From Hippopus hippopus (lineage: Eukaryota > Mollusca > Bivalvia > Cardiida > Cardiidae): a stretch of DNA of 64,000 bases. The DNA lies in NCBI GenBank assembly GCA_946811185.2, contig OX328102.1:48399619-48463618 (forward strand), read 5' to 3'. Below, piece by piece: positions 33,101 to 45,100 of the stretch (position 1 is the first letter of the stretch; each line of letters begins with the position of its first letter). Both the position numbers and the translations under genes were made by a program. The notes below the pieces were generated by a model, which saw only the letters and a list, made by a program, of their open reading frames with translations, was not told where the DNA came from and searched no databases.

Positions 33101-36100
33101 GCATCTATGAATGAATTTTCTCTCTAAAAGCCTGAGCACTGAGTTGGACTTAGACTTTTTCTGAGTTTTTTACTCTTCGGAGTGTAACTCTTCTAAAAGA
33201 AGTTTGACAATTTGAAGAAAGATAGAACTTTCATGGTAATGGTTAGTCCTGAAAAGGACTGTTGGGTTAGCTCTGAAAAGAGCTGTGACAATTTGAAGAA
33301 ATGACAACTTGAAGATAGAACTTTCGTCTGACAGCTTGAAGATAGAACTTTCTTCTGCTAGCTTGAAGGTAGAACTTTCGTCTGACAACTTGAAAATAGA
33401 TCTTTCGTCTGTCCTCTTGAAGATAGAACTCGTGGTAGATGCTTAGTCCTGAAAAGGACTGTTGGGTTAGCTCTGAAAAGAGCTGTGACAATTTGAAGAA
33501 ATGACAACTTGAAGATAGAACTTTCTTCTGATAGCTTGAAGGTAGAACTTTCGTCTGACAATTTGAAGAAATGGCAATTTGAAGATAGAACTTTCGTCTG
33601 ATAGCTTGAAGGTAGAACTTTCGTCTGACAATTTGAAGAAATGACAATTTGAAAAAAAAGATAGAACTTACGTCTGACAATTTGAAGAAAGGTAGAACTT
33701 TCGTGGTAGATGGTTAGCCCTGAAAAGGGCTGTTAGGGTGTCCCTAAAAGGGACCTGGTTTTGGAGGTTGTGTTTTTTTCGTCTCACGTTGTTTTTTCCA
33801 CTTCTAATGACAGCATCCGAAATTCGCTTGGCAAATGGGGCATGTTTCAACTCTTTTTTCTGATTACCATTGCTCCATTACCGAAAGTAATCTTCCTCCC
33901 AAATTCGATATCAACCAAAATGACATCCGGTGTTGTCTTTAAAAATAGTTGAACTAATCTTTCGCTGAGATCTTTGTATGGCTGTGTTATAGTTGTAGTT
34001 GTTTTTGTTCCTCCTCTCCTACGAAATGAGTGCTAAAAGCCTGAGCACTGAGTTGGACTTAGACTTTTTTCTGAGTTTTTTTTTACTCTCTGGAGTGTAA
34101 CTCTTCTGAGAGAAAAGAAGATTGCCAATAGAAAATGTGTCATTTTTTGGCCGTTACCTAGCCTTTAATTGCAAATATCCTACATCACTGAGTTGGACTT
34201 AGACTTTTTTCTGAGTTTTTTACTCTTTGGAGTGTAACTCTTCTGAGAGAAAAGAAGATTGACAATAGAAAATGTGTCATTTTTTGTGCGTTACCTAGCC
34301 TTTAATTGCAAATATCCTACATCACTGAGTTGAACTTAGTTTTTCTGATTTTTTTCTGCATCTATGGATGAATTTTCTCTCTAAAAGTCTGAGCACTGAG
34401 TTGGACTTAGACTTTTTCTGAGTTTTTTTACTCTTCGGAGTGTAACTCTTCTAAAAGAAAGAAGTTTGACAATTTGAAGAAATGACAATTTGAAGATAGA
34501 ACTTTCGTGGTAAATGGTTAGTCCTGAAAAGGACTGTTGGGTTAGCTCTGAAAAGAACTGTTGGGTTAGCCCTGAAAAGGGCTGTTTTGTTTTGGAGGCT
34601 GTGTTTTTTCGTCTCACGTTGTTTTTTCCACTTCTAATGACAGCATCCGAAATTCGCTTGGCAAATGGGCATGCTTCAACTCTTTTTCTGATTACCATTG
34701 CTCCATTACCGAACTAATCTTTCGCCGAGATCTTTGTATGGCTGTGTTATACGTTGTAGTTGGTTTTGTTCCTCCTCTCCTACGAAATGAGTGTTTAGTT
34801 GTAATAACTGTTGACCTGCATTTAGATATTCTTGGAGAGCCTCGCGTAGTTGATAATTTATCTCCTCCATATTGATACTGCTTCCGAATATTGATACTGC
34901 TTCCGAATATTGATACCGCTTTCGAAGTGTTCGTTCGCTGAGTGTCAAAAATGATGAATGTATGGAAATAACGCTGGGTTTTATACGTTTAAGGAGGATT
35001 GAAATTTTTAAAGAGCGCGGACCTGACGGGAAACACCAGGATTGTACTGTGTGACACTGAGTTAGGAGTGGTAAAAACAGCATGAAACGCCGACGTGGGA
35101 AAAACATAGGAAAAAATGACGTCATGAGTCAATCAGTTCAATCCTCCTGTAAAGCTATAAAACCCAGCGATATTTTTACATAAAATCATATTTGTTCCAG
35201 TATGGTTCGAATTCTTGTCTACCCCCACTGCGCAAGCAGATGTCTGATAGAGTGAGGGAAATGTTTTGCCATACTTTTTTTACCCTTGTGTTTTGTTGAT
35301 TTGCAAAAGAAACAGTTCTTTGTTACTCGTTTTTTTCTTCTTTTCGTTGTTTTGCTTTTTTCTCCTCTTTTAGATCCAAAGTTTGTTGTTTTCTTAGATT
35401 ATCGTTTGTTGATATTTTTTTCTCTGCCTGTTCTGTTATTTTGCAGATTTTTGAATCGGTGATATCCGTTGCGTCGGACTGCATGTCTACGGTCTGATTT
35501 TCAACCGGTGATATTGTAGTCTGTAGTGAACTTGTTTTCCATGTATTTTCGTTGTAGAATGAATTTAGTGTCCCGACGAATTTCGTATGTTGGAGATCGA
35601 CAACGTTGTAAAACGATGGTGAAATTTCGATGTCATGACTGTGTGGGTTCACGTAGACAAAAAAACAAATGTTCCTGTCTGATTTTCTTTTTTGGACAAT
35701 TTCTGGACCAATGTCCTGCTTCGTTGCACGTAAAACAAATATTTGTTCTCTCACCATTCATCCGATATCGTTTGTCGAGCGTCGCTTGATCTAAAACTCT
35801 GTAGCTGATAGTACAGCGTATAGAGCTATTTATAAAAAAATACGCTTCACTACTAGACGCTGACGTAGTGTACCTCTACCCAATGGTCTATTTATAGCAA
35901 CAGACGCTAACATATTGTGATTTAACCCCTTGTCACACTAAACGGCGTTTCCACTGAGTTGTCACGGTGTTGTTTAAGTTCCCAGACTGCCAAGAGATCG
36001 CAGGAAAAATGCGAAGCTCCCGTGGCCTATTATCGCGTTCCTGATGTTGATGAAAAAAAAAGCAAGAAGGAAATCAAGTACATTGATATCTGTTCTCTGT

Positions 36101-39100
36101 ACCCTTATGTTTGTAAACACAAATCCTATCCTGTAGGTCAGCCAGAAATTTTGTCTGCTGAGAATATTGACATGAACAATATTCGACAATATGAGGGCTT
36201 AATCAAATGCAAAGTTTTGCCTCCAACTGATTTGTTTCACCCCGTTCTCCCAGTTCACTGTAACAACAAAATGATGTTTCCACTCTGTATGAAATGTGCA
36301 GAAGAAAGTTCAAGTATTTGTAGCCATGGTGAAGAAAAGAGGGCTTTGGTCGGAACTTGGGTTACTTTTGAATTATTCAAGGCTCTTGACTGCGGTTATC
36401 AATTACTGCAAAGTAAAAAAGTTAAAAGTAGAAAAAGTCAAAAGTCTCTCTTATATAGATCTAGATCTACATGCAGTGAGGAAATATTCCCGTAAAATGG
36501 TCTTTACAAGTGTGTGAACCAATAATTATTCCAAGTTATTTTTCTTGACATAAATTAACGAAAGTGTCAAGGAACTGTCTTTCTTTTGTTAAGGAAATCA
36601 GGGATATTCACCCTATTTCACATGTACAAATCTACGAAAGAAAAAAAATGCTTTCTACTTTTGACAACGCTCAAAATTCGAACTCACACCTTTTTTATAT
36701 TAGTTAAGCATATAGAGGTATTTATAAAAAAGCTTTACTAGACGCTGACGTAGTGTACCTCTGCCCAATGGTCTATTTATAGCAACAGACGCTAACATAT
36801 TGTGATCTAAGCCCCTGTCACTCTAAACGGCGTTTCCACCGAGTTGACACGGTGTTGTTTAAGTTCACAGAGTACCAACAAAGGTTTTCGTTTTGATTTC
36901 TGAACAATAGATTGAAATGCTCGAATCAAAGTTTTTTTGCCCAGAAGAAAAAATCCATTATTCAAATTGGCAATCATGACCAACTATGTTTTGCAAGAGC
37001 CGTTGTTGTGGGAATTTGCTACAGTGAACGTGAAAACACCGGGGCATGGAATAGAAAAATGGGATCGTATTAGTCGTTCAAACCGCCCTCTTCAAAAGAC
37101 TGAAGCTGAGAAATTGTTGAATGAAGCTGGAGTTTCACCAACACAACCTGTAGGAATTGACGAATACAAAAAAATTCAAGCATTCTTGTATGAAAAAGGC
37201 TATGTCATTAAAGTTCATCAACAGCATTCAAAAGTGGAAAAAAATATTTGAACATCCAGAAGTGAAAACCAATAGTAAGATCATACATTTGTAGTTTCAT
37301 CAAAACCATTATGACTACATCAAATCTATCAAAGGTTTTTTTTGTTGTGGATATTATTGTGAGTTCTGTGATGTGGGTTACTCTCACCGGGAAAGTCATG
37401 CTTGTTCAATTATCTGCAAAGGTTGTTACCGCAAAGGAAAATGTCCATCAGATTCAAAAGAATATGTTTGCAGTTATTACAGTAGACGATTTTTTAGTGC
37501 TGAATGCTTTGAAAATCACAGAATTGTTCAAGGTAGAGAAAAGAAATCCATTTGTGAATTAGTGAAACTCTGTTCAAAATGTGGTGTGCAATATCTTGTC
37601 AGAAAGAAAAATCATGTTTGCAAGGAAAGAAAAGGTGTCATATCTGTAAGAAAATTGTTAACTTTTTTTATCGATGCTATATTCAGCCTTACCAAAGTAA
37701 GTTGAACCATGACAGCGATGACGAGACGAGTTCTTCTGTAGTCAAAAAACCACAGTTTATTTTCTTTTGATTTTGAATGCAAACAAGACACAGGTGTACA
37801 CATCCCGAATTATTGTATTGCACACAGAGCATGTGATGAATGTATCGATAAATCACTTGATTTTCATTGTTCTACATGCAGTGAATTTGAAGAGGGTAGG
37901 GAAGTTATTTTTCAAGGTGAAGAAACTTTGAGTCAATTTTTGCAAGTGGCTCTTTTCAAAACATCATAAAGGAGTCACGGCTATTGCCCATAATTTCAAA
38001 GGTTATGACGGTCAGTTCATTCTTGGCTATATTGTCAAAGTTGGGTTAAAACTTCCAAAATTGATCATGAATGGAAACAATATTATGAAGTTAGAACTGA
38101 ATGGTGTACGTCTGGTCGATTCTTTCAATTTCATGAGCTTTGGTTTGGCAAAATTTCCAGCCATATTTGGTCTTCAAGAAAATAAAAAAGGTTACTTTCC
38201 TCACTGGGCAAATACAGATGAATTTTGGAGTTACATTGGACCTTACTTGGATATGTCTTATTACAAACCCGGGCATGGTAAAGAAGAGAGGGCTTTGCTC
38301 GGAACTTGCGTTACTTTTGAATTATTCAAGGCTCTTGACTGCGGTTATCGATTATTGCAAGTGTATGAAATTTGGCATTTCAATTCTGTGTCAGATCAGT
38401 TCTTTAAACGTTATGTGGACAATTTCTTTGAAAATTAAGCAAGAAACCTGTGGTTATCCAGATCGGTGTCAATCAGACTCAGAAAGAGCAATTGCACAAA
38501 GACATTACGGAATATGAAGCCAAATGTGAAACTCGTGGTGTTTGTGAATTTGCATTGTAAAAAATTTGTTATATACTGTTTTGCGAATAATTCATTGTAA
38601 ATAATTCATTGCAAAAAAATATTTCAGTGTGAATTTTTTTCATTGTTAAGAAATTTTTTTCAGTGTGATTTTTTTCATTGTCAAGAATTTTTTTATGATG
38701 CTTTTGCAAAAAAAATGTTTCCTTGCGAATATTTTTCATTGCCAAGAAATTTTTTTCATTGTCAAGAAATTTTTTTATGATGCTTTGCAAAAAAATGTTT
38801 CATTGTTTAGTTCTGTTCAGTAAATAAAAGTTCAATAAATAAAAGTTCAAAAACAATAGATCTCTTCATTCTGTTTTTGCCCCAAAGACTTGTTCTGTCT
38901 ACATTTTTTTCCATACACCGTCTCATAACTTTTTTGCTATATTAGCATGAAACGTAGCATGGAAAAAATGTATGGGCTTTCTGCCAGATCCGAGCTCTTT
39001 AAAAAATTTCAATCCACAGTAAACGTATAAAGCTCGACGTTATTTTCATACATTCACCATTTTTGGCTCTCAGCTAACGATCACTTCGAAAGCAGTATCA

Positions 39101-42100
39101 ATATTCGGAAGCAGTATCAATATGGAGGAGATAAAATTATCAACTATGTGAGACTCTCCAAGAATATCTAAATGCAGGTCAATAGTTATTACAACTAAAC
39201 ACTCATTTCGTAGGAGAGGAGGAACAAAAACAACTACAACTATAACACAGCCATACAAAGATCTCAGCGAAAGATTAGTTCAACTATTTTTAAAGACAAC
39301 ACCGGATGTCATTTTGGTTGATATCGAATTTGGGAGGAAGATTACTTTCGGTAATGGAGCAATGGTAATCAGAAAAAAGAGTTGAAACATGCCCCATTTG
39401 CCAAGCGAATTTCGGATGCTGTCATTAGAAGTGGAAAAAACAACGTGAGACGAAAAAAACACAACCTCCAAAACCAGGTCCCTTTTAGGGACACCCTAAC
39501 AGCCCTTTTCAGGGCTAACCATCTACCACGAAAGTTCTACCTTTCTTCAAATTGTCAGACGTAAGTTCTATCTTTTTTTCAAATTGTCATTTCTTCAAAT
39601 TGTCAGACGAAAGTTCTACCTTCAAGCTATCAGACGAAAGTTCTATCTTCAAATTGCCATTTCTTCAAATTGTCAGACGAAAGTTCTACCTTCAAGCTAT
39701 CAGAAGAAAGTTCTATCTTCAAGTTGTCATTTCTTCAAATTGTCACAGCTCTTTTCAGAGCTAACCCAACAGTCCTTTTCAGGACTAACCATTACCATGA
39801 AAGTTCTATCTTTCTTCAAATTGTCAAACTTCTTTTAGAAGAGTTACACTCCGAAGAGTAAAAAACTCAGAAAAAGTCTAAGTCCAACTCAGTGCTCAGG
39901 CTTTTAGAGAGAAAATTCATTCATAGATGCAGAAAAAAATCAGAAAGACTAAGTCCAACTCAGTGATATAGGGACAAATTCCTTTTAGAAAAGAGAATTC
40001 ATTCATAGGGTAAAAAAAAGTCTATGTTCAACTCAATGGTTAGGCATTTAGAAAAGAGAATTCATTCATAGATGTAGAAAAAAGTCTAAGTCCAACTCAG
40101 TGATATAGGGACAAATTCCTTTTAGAGAGAAAAAATCATTCATAGATGCAGAAAAAAGACTAAGTCCAACTCAGTGGTCAGGCTTTTAGAAAGTAAATCA
40201 TTCATAGGGTAAAAAAAAGTCTATGTTCAACTCAATGGTTAGGCATTTAGAAAAGAGAATTCATTCATAGATGTAGAAAAAAGTCTAAGTCCAACTCAGT
40301 GATATAGGGACAAATTCCTTTTAGAAAAGAAAAATCATTCATAGATGCAGAAAAAAGACTAAGTCCAACTCAGCGCTCAGTCTTTTAGAAAGAGAGAAAA
40401 TCATCCATAGGGTAAAAAACTAAGTCCATCTCACTGATATAGGGACAAATTCCTTTTAAAAAAGAAAAAATCATTCATAGATGCAGAAAAAAGACTAAGT
40501 CCAACTCAAGGTCCAGACATTTAGAAAGAAAATTCATTCATAGGGTGAAAAAACTAAGTCCAACTCAGTGATATAGGGATAAATTCCTTTTAGAGAGAAA
40601 AAATCATACATAGGTGAAGAAAAAAACTAAGTCCAACTCAGTGATCAGGCTTTTAGAAAGAGAGAAAATCATTCATAGGGGAAAAAAGCTAAGACCAACT
40701 CAGTGATATAGGATAAATTTCCTTTTAGAAAAGAGAAATCATTCATAGAGATGCAGAAAAAAGTCTAAGTCCAACTCAATGGTCAGGCAATTAGAAAGAG
40801 AAAAAAATCATACATAGGTGAAGAAAAAACTAAGTACAACTCAGTGATCAGGCTTTTAGAAAGAGAGAAAATCATTCATAGGGGAAAAAAGCTAAGACCA
40901 ACTCAGTGATATAGGATAAATTTCCTTTTAGAAAAGAGAAATCATTCATAGAGATGCAGAAAAAAGTCTAAGTCCAACTCAATGGTCAGGCAATTAGAAA
41001 GAGAAAAAAATCATACATAGGTGAAGAAAAAACTAAGTACAACTCAGTGCTCAGACATTTAGAAATCATTTATAGTGCAAAAAAATCTAAGTCCAACTCA
41101 ATGGTCAGGCTTTTAGAAAGAGAGAAAATCATCCATAGGGTAAAAAACTAAGTCCATCTCACTGATATAGGGACAAATTCCTTTTAAAAAAGAAAAAATC
41201 ATTCATAGATGCAGAAAAAAGACTAAGTCCAACTCAAGGTCCAGACATTTAGAAAGAGAGAAAATCATTCATAGGGGAAAAAAGCTAAGACCAACTCAGT
41301 GATATAGGTTAAATTTCCTTTTAGAAAAGAGAAATCATTCATAGAGATGCAGAAAAAAGTCTAAGTCCAACTCAATGGTCAGGCAATTAGAAAGAGAAAA
41401 AAATCATACATAGGTGAAGAAAAAACTAAGTACAACTCAGTGCTCAGACATTTAGAAATCATTTATAGTGCAAAAAAATCTAAGTCCAACTCAATGGTCA
41501 GGCTTTTAGAAAGAGAGAAAATCATCCATAGGGTAAAAAACTAAGTCCATCTCACTGATATAGGGACAAATTCCTTTTAAAAAAGAAAAAATCATTCATA
41601 GATGCAGAAAAAAGACTAAGTCCAACTCAAGGTCCAGACATTTAGAAAGAAAATTCATTCATAGGGTGAAAAAACTAAGTCCAACTCAGTGATATAGGGA
41701 TAAATTCCTTTTAGAGAGAAAAAATCATACATAGGTGAAGAAAAAAACTAAGTCCAACTCAGTGATCAGGCTTTTAGAAAGAGAGAAAATCATTCATAGG
41801 GGAAAAAAGCTAAGACCAACTCAGTGATATAGGATAAATTTCCTTTTAGAAAAGAGAAATCATTCATAGAGATGCAGAAAAAAGTCTAAGTCCAACTCAA
41901 TGGTCAGGCAATTAGAAAGAGAAAAAAATCATTCATAGATGCAGAAAAAACTAAGTACAACTCAGTGCTCAGACATTTAGAAATCATTTATAGTGCAAAA
42001 AAATCTAAGTCCAACTCAGTGCTCAGTCTTTTAGAAAGAAAAAATCATTCATAGAGATGTAAAAAGCTAAGTCCATCTCACTGATCAGGCATTTAGAAAG

Positions 42101-45100
42101 AGAGAAAATCATTCATAGGGGAAAAAACTAAGACCAACTCAGTGATATAGGGACAAATTCCATTTAGAGAGAAAAAATCATCCATAGGGTGAAAAAACTA
42201 AGTCCAACTCAGTGATCTGGCCATTTTTTACCCAGCCTGTCAGTCATAAGGCCTGCACTTTGAATGCTAAATCCCTCTCAGGGTAGAGAGAATAGGCAAA
42301 ACTCCCCCCTTTTCCCTTTTTTGCAAAAAATTCCGCTCAGGGACGGGAGCCTGGGGCATTTTTGTCCGCGGTTGCTGTCCAAACGGCCGCCATTTTGAAT
42401 GCTAAATCCCTCTCAGGGAAGAGAGCCTAGGGACAAAATAAAAAAAAATCTTTCGGGGACAGCAAATAGGGCCCCATTTTTGTCAGGGATGGTGATGTAG
42501 GGCACTCAGGGACGGTAGAATAGGGTACTACCCGGGCCCTGGGTAGTACCCTATTCTACCGTCCTTTACTACTCCAGTGTACCCAATGATTAAGTCGGTT
42601 GTTAAAAAAAGTGGCTGTTATGGATCCATAAGTATGTGAAGACTTGCTTGGTGTGATGGATTACGGAGATGCATTAAGCCCCCATTTGCCAGAGCATGGC
42701 TCATATACATTGTCTCTCTGTGAAAGTAACCCTTGCACCACCACAGGCTAAAACATAATATAGAATTTAGAATATTTATTGACGTAAACTACCGAAAAAA
42801 AGTAAACATACTTCTGAATGGTGTGTATCCCTGACACATTTCGTGTACATTATGTGGACAACAAGTTTGTTGCATAAAACATTACAATATAGAGAGAGGA
42901 GAAAGAAGGACACAAGAAAAAAATTAAACAAAGAAAACAAAAGTAATGCGCATTTGGTAAAATTGGATTTGAAGAAATAGAAGTAGGCAACAAATCTTGC
43001 CGCCAGGGGAGCCTCTGAGAACGGCGCATCGAAAAATATGAAAACAATATTATCAAAACAGCGATCACGTAATCGCTGTTTTAAAAATGGAGTAGAAAGT
43101 ACGAGAAAATTCGTACAAGAGCTTTGACGCTGAAGGTACAAAAGACAAGAACAGACTGCACAGAACGTGCAATTCTAATCTTAGATCTGTATACCGTCCG
43201 CTTGTTCAATTAAGCCTGTAAGATAAAAAAAAAATCTGAGTTTCAGTGTATTTTAAGCGATCGAAAGAGGCATATTTCGAGCTAAAAGATCATTTTCTTT
43301 CCCAGAAGTCAGAGCTGAGTTCGCCCAGATTTGTATGCTCGTACGTGTGCAGGCTGCAACATTTTAAAAGTATTCTCAACAAAAAATGTGAGAAACGTGC
43401 TCATTAATCCGCGAAGAACGCTGCATGTCCATACTATCTCATGATCCAGTTGGTTGTTAGGCAACATGGCTATTATTGATCATGTGACACTTGCTTGGCA
43501 TGATGCATCATGGGGTTGCATAAGACCCTACTTTCTCAGAGCACAGCTCATATACATATGAGCTATGCTCTGTGAAAAGGGGTCTTAATGCATCTGCAAA
43601 AAGTATCGACTCGGGTCAGCCTGTGCAGTCCGCGCAGGCTGACCTGAGTCGATACTTTTTGCTTCTGGTCGATTTTCTGTATGTCAAAGGATCATTCTAC
43701 CTCAAGATTCAGTCGGTTGTTAGAGAAAGTGGATTTTATGGGATCACAACTAACGTTACATGGTGACTTGCTTGGTATCATGGATCATGGAGATGCATTA
43801 AGCCCCTTTTTGCCGGAGCATGGCTCATATATTTTCGGGGCAATAGGGAAAAAGGGCTGTTTTACGATTTAAATGAAAATGATGTTTTTTCTTTATCAAG
43901 TAGAAAGGTATGCTGCTAGCACACCTTTACATAATACTTACTTGTGAAAACAGCGTTAGTTTCTCCGTCATGGTCACGTGACGTTTTAATGTGAAGGTCT
44001 ACGAAGTCCCGGATGTTGTTCTCGTCAAACGTAGCTTCGTGCTGGGCGATTTTTTCACTTATGTACTCTCGAATCCTCCTTGTGTTTTCATTTCTCTCGG
44101 TCATGTCGTCTTGATTCGTCTAAATGGAAAGTAGAATTGAAAAAAAAAAAAACGTTAAAAGGTTCGTAAAGCCATGTAAGTACATATATGTCTGTTTGAC
44201 GTCCTCTTTTACAAGACAACAAAATTTAGATTTGTCCAAATTCAAAGCGTGTGCAGACGAGAAGTTAAAAATGGTTTCAATGGTGAGATTTGCCTTTTGA
44301 AGGATAGAAAACAGTATAGAAAGAGAAAATACTGGTTACCAACATTTTTTTTTTTCCCTTTTCGCATGTTTTCAACCACCGCCCCCCCCCCCTTCTTTAG
44401 GGTCATTAAGACACAGTATTCTTTGGTAAAAGAAAAGTGTTATCATGGCGGTTAGTGCACATACCCATTGTTCCTTTTAGTTTCTGTACCTGTCATAATT
44501 TCAGCATTCTCTCCATGCCACCGGCTGCTTTCCCAGATAGACAAAGTCGCAACGATGTTTAGCGGTGGAAGTGGAATGGGCCATATCACTATGACTTTTA
44601 TATACACCCGGACAGAGTTTTGACGAGCCACGGCTCAGGTCAACAACCCTTGAACTCATCAGTATGTAAACCAGGAAAAAAAGAAAAAAATGCATTGCTG
44701 GAATAAGTGTTCTCACTCTCAAAATATGATGTAAAAATGGCTTACGTACAAAAAGTTTTAAAATTTTCAGTGCAAAACGTGGGAAGAAATTAAAAGCATT
44801 GAGTGGTCCGTTTCCTGAGAACGCCTCAACTGTCAGTAGTCGGATATTGTTAAATTTGGGGTCGTCATAATCGTATCTGTAAAGACAGTAGTCGTATCTA
44901 TTCTATAAAATACATAAATTGTTGGATATGAAATGACTAAAAATTACTATGATTTCAAAGATGAATCGTATATAATGTTTAGAGTCGTTTGTATCTTGAA
45001 TAAAAACGCACAGAACGTGCGATCTTATAATTCCCCCACCCTCAAGGAAAAACAAAAGTCATTAAAATGCAATAATTGAAGAGAACATTCATATCGGATT

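Larger units (their letters stand above)
31083..35030. repeat. Left inverted-repeat arm of the Polinton-like element
   Basis: From outside in: terminal hairpin (31092-31146); about 290 bp with two GAGAGGGATTTAGCATTCAAA blocks; tandem array 1 (31440-33160); tandem array 2 (33190-33720); an outer fragment of a small gene (33750-34022); more array 1 and 2 units (34022-34560); an inner, internally deleted copy of the same gene (34560-34900); and iteron-like GCTTCCGAATATTGATACT repeats (34880-34930). The right arm lacks the 34022-34800 duplication, so this arm is longer. Confidence 0.85.
31083..42573. mobile_element. Polinton/Maverick-like element, non-autonomous, with giant inverted-repeat arms
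   Basis: The ends are AGTAGTAAAGGACGG and its exact reverse complement CCGTCCTTTACTACT, flanked by the 6-bp direct repeat CCAGTG (31077-31082, 42574-42579). The 6-bp target duplication, 5'-AG terminus, inverted repeats and a protein-primed family B DNA polymerase are the hallmarks of Polintons. The arms are about 3.9 kb (left) and 3.6 kb (right), far longer than usual. The 4 kb centre carries two broken polymerase copies and one orphan frame. No retroviral-type integrase, packaging ATPase, maturation protease or capsid gene is visible, so it could move only with help in trans. It lies in intron 4 of the P450 gene. Confidence 0.85.
38990..42573. repeat. Right inverted-repeat arm of the Polinton-like element
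   Basis: Reverse complement of the left arm, colinear except that it lacks the left arm's internal duplication and has a longer array 1. The match begins near 38990 (AGCTCTTTAAAAAATTTCAATCCAC against 34990-35030) and continues to the terminus. Differences between the arms (for example 42365-42390 against 31275-31295) show they are not recent perfect copies. Confidence 0.85.

Noticed and set aside
33170..33680. Frames of 60 to 137 codons rich in SSIFKL or KFYLQ repeats in both arms of the Polinton-like element
   Set aside because: They are translations of tandem array 2, appear in more than one frame, and show no start or domain structure.
34706..35125. The 139-codon frame as a complete gene
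   Set aside because: Its first half is not shared with the right arm and its end is created by a deletion relative to the other copies; treated as a decayed copy.
39880..42215. A CRISPR-like array of repeats and spacers
   Set aside because: The units are continuous diverged satellite without unique spacers, the array has an inverted partner, there are no cas genes, and the DNA is eukaryotic.
42776..43141. A 121-codon minus-strand frame with hydrophobic stretches
   Set aside because: Phe/Leu-rich because it crosses A/T-rich DNA; a second frame overlaps it, and there is no recognisable domain, splice context or conserved start.
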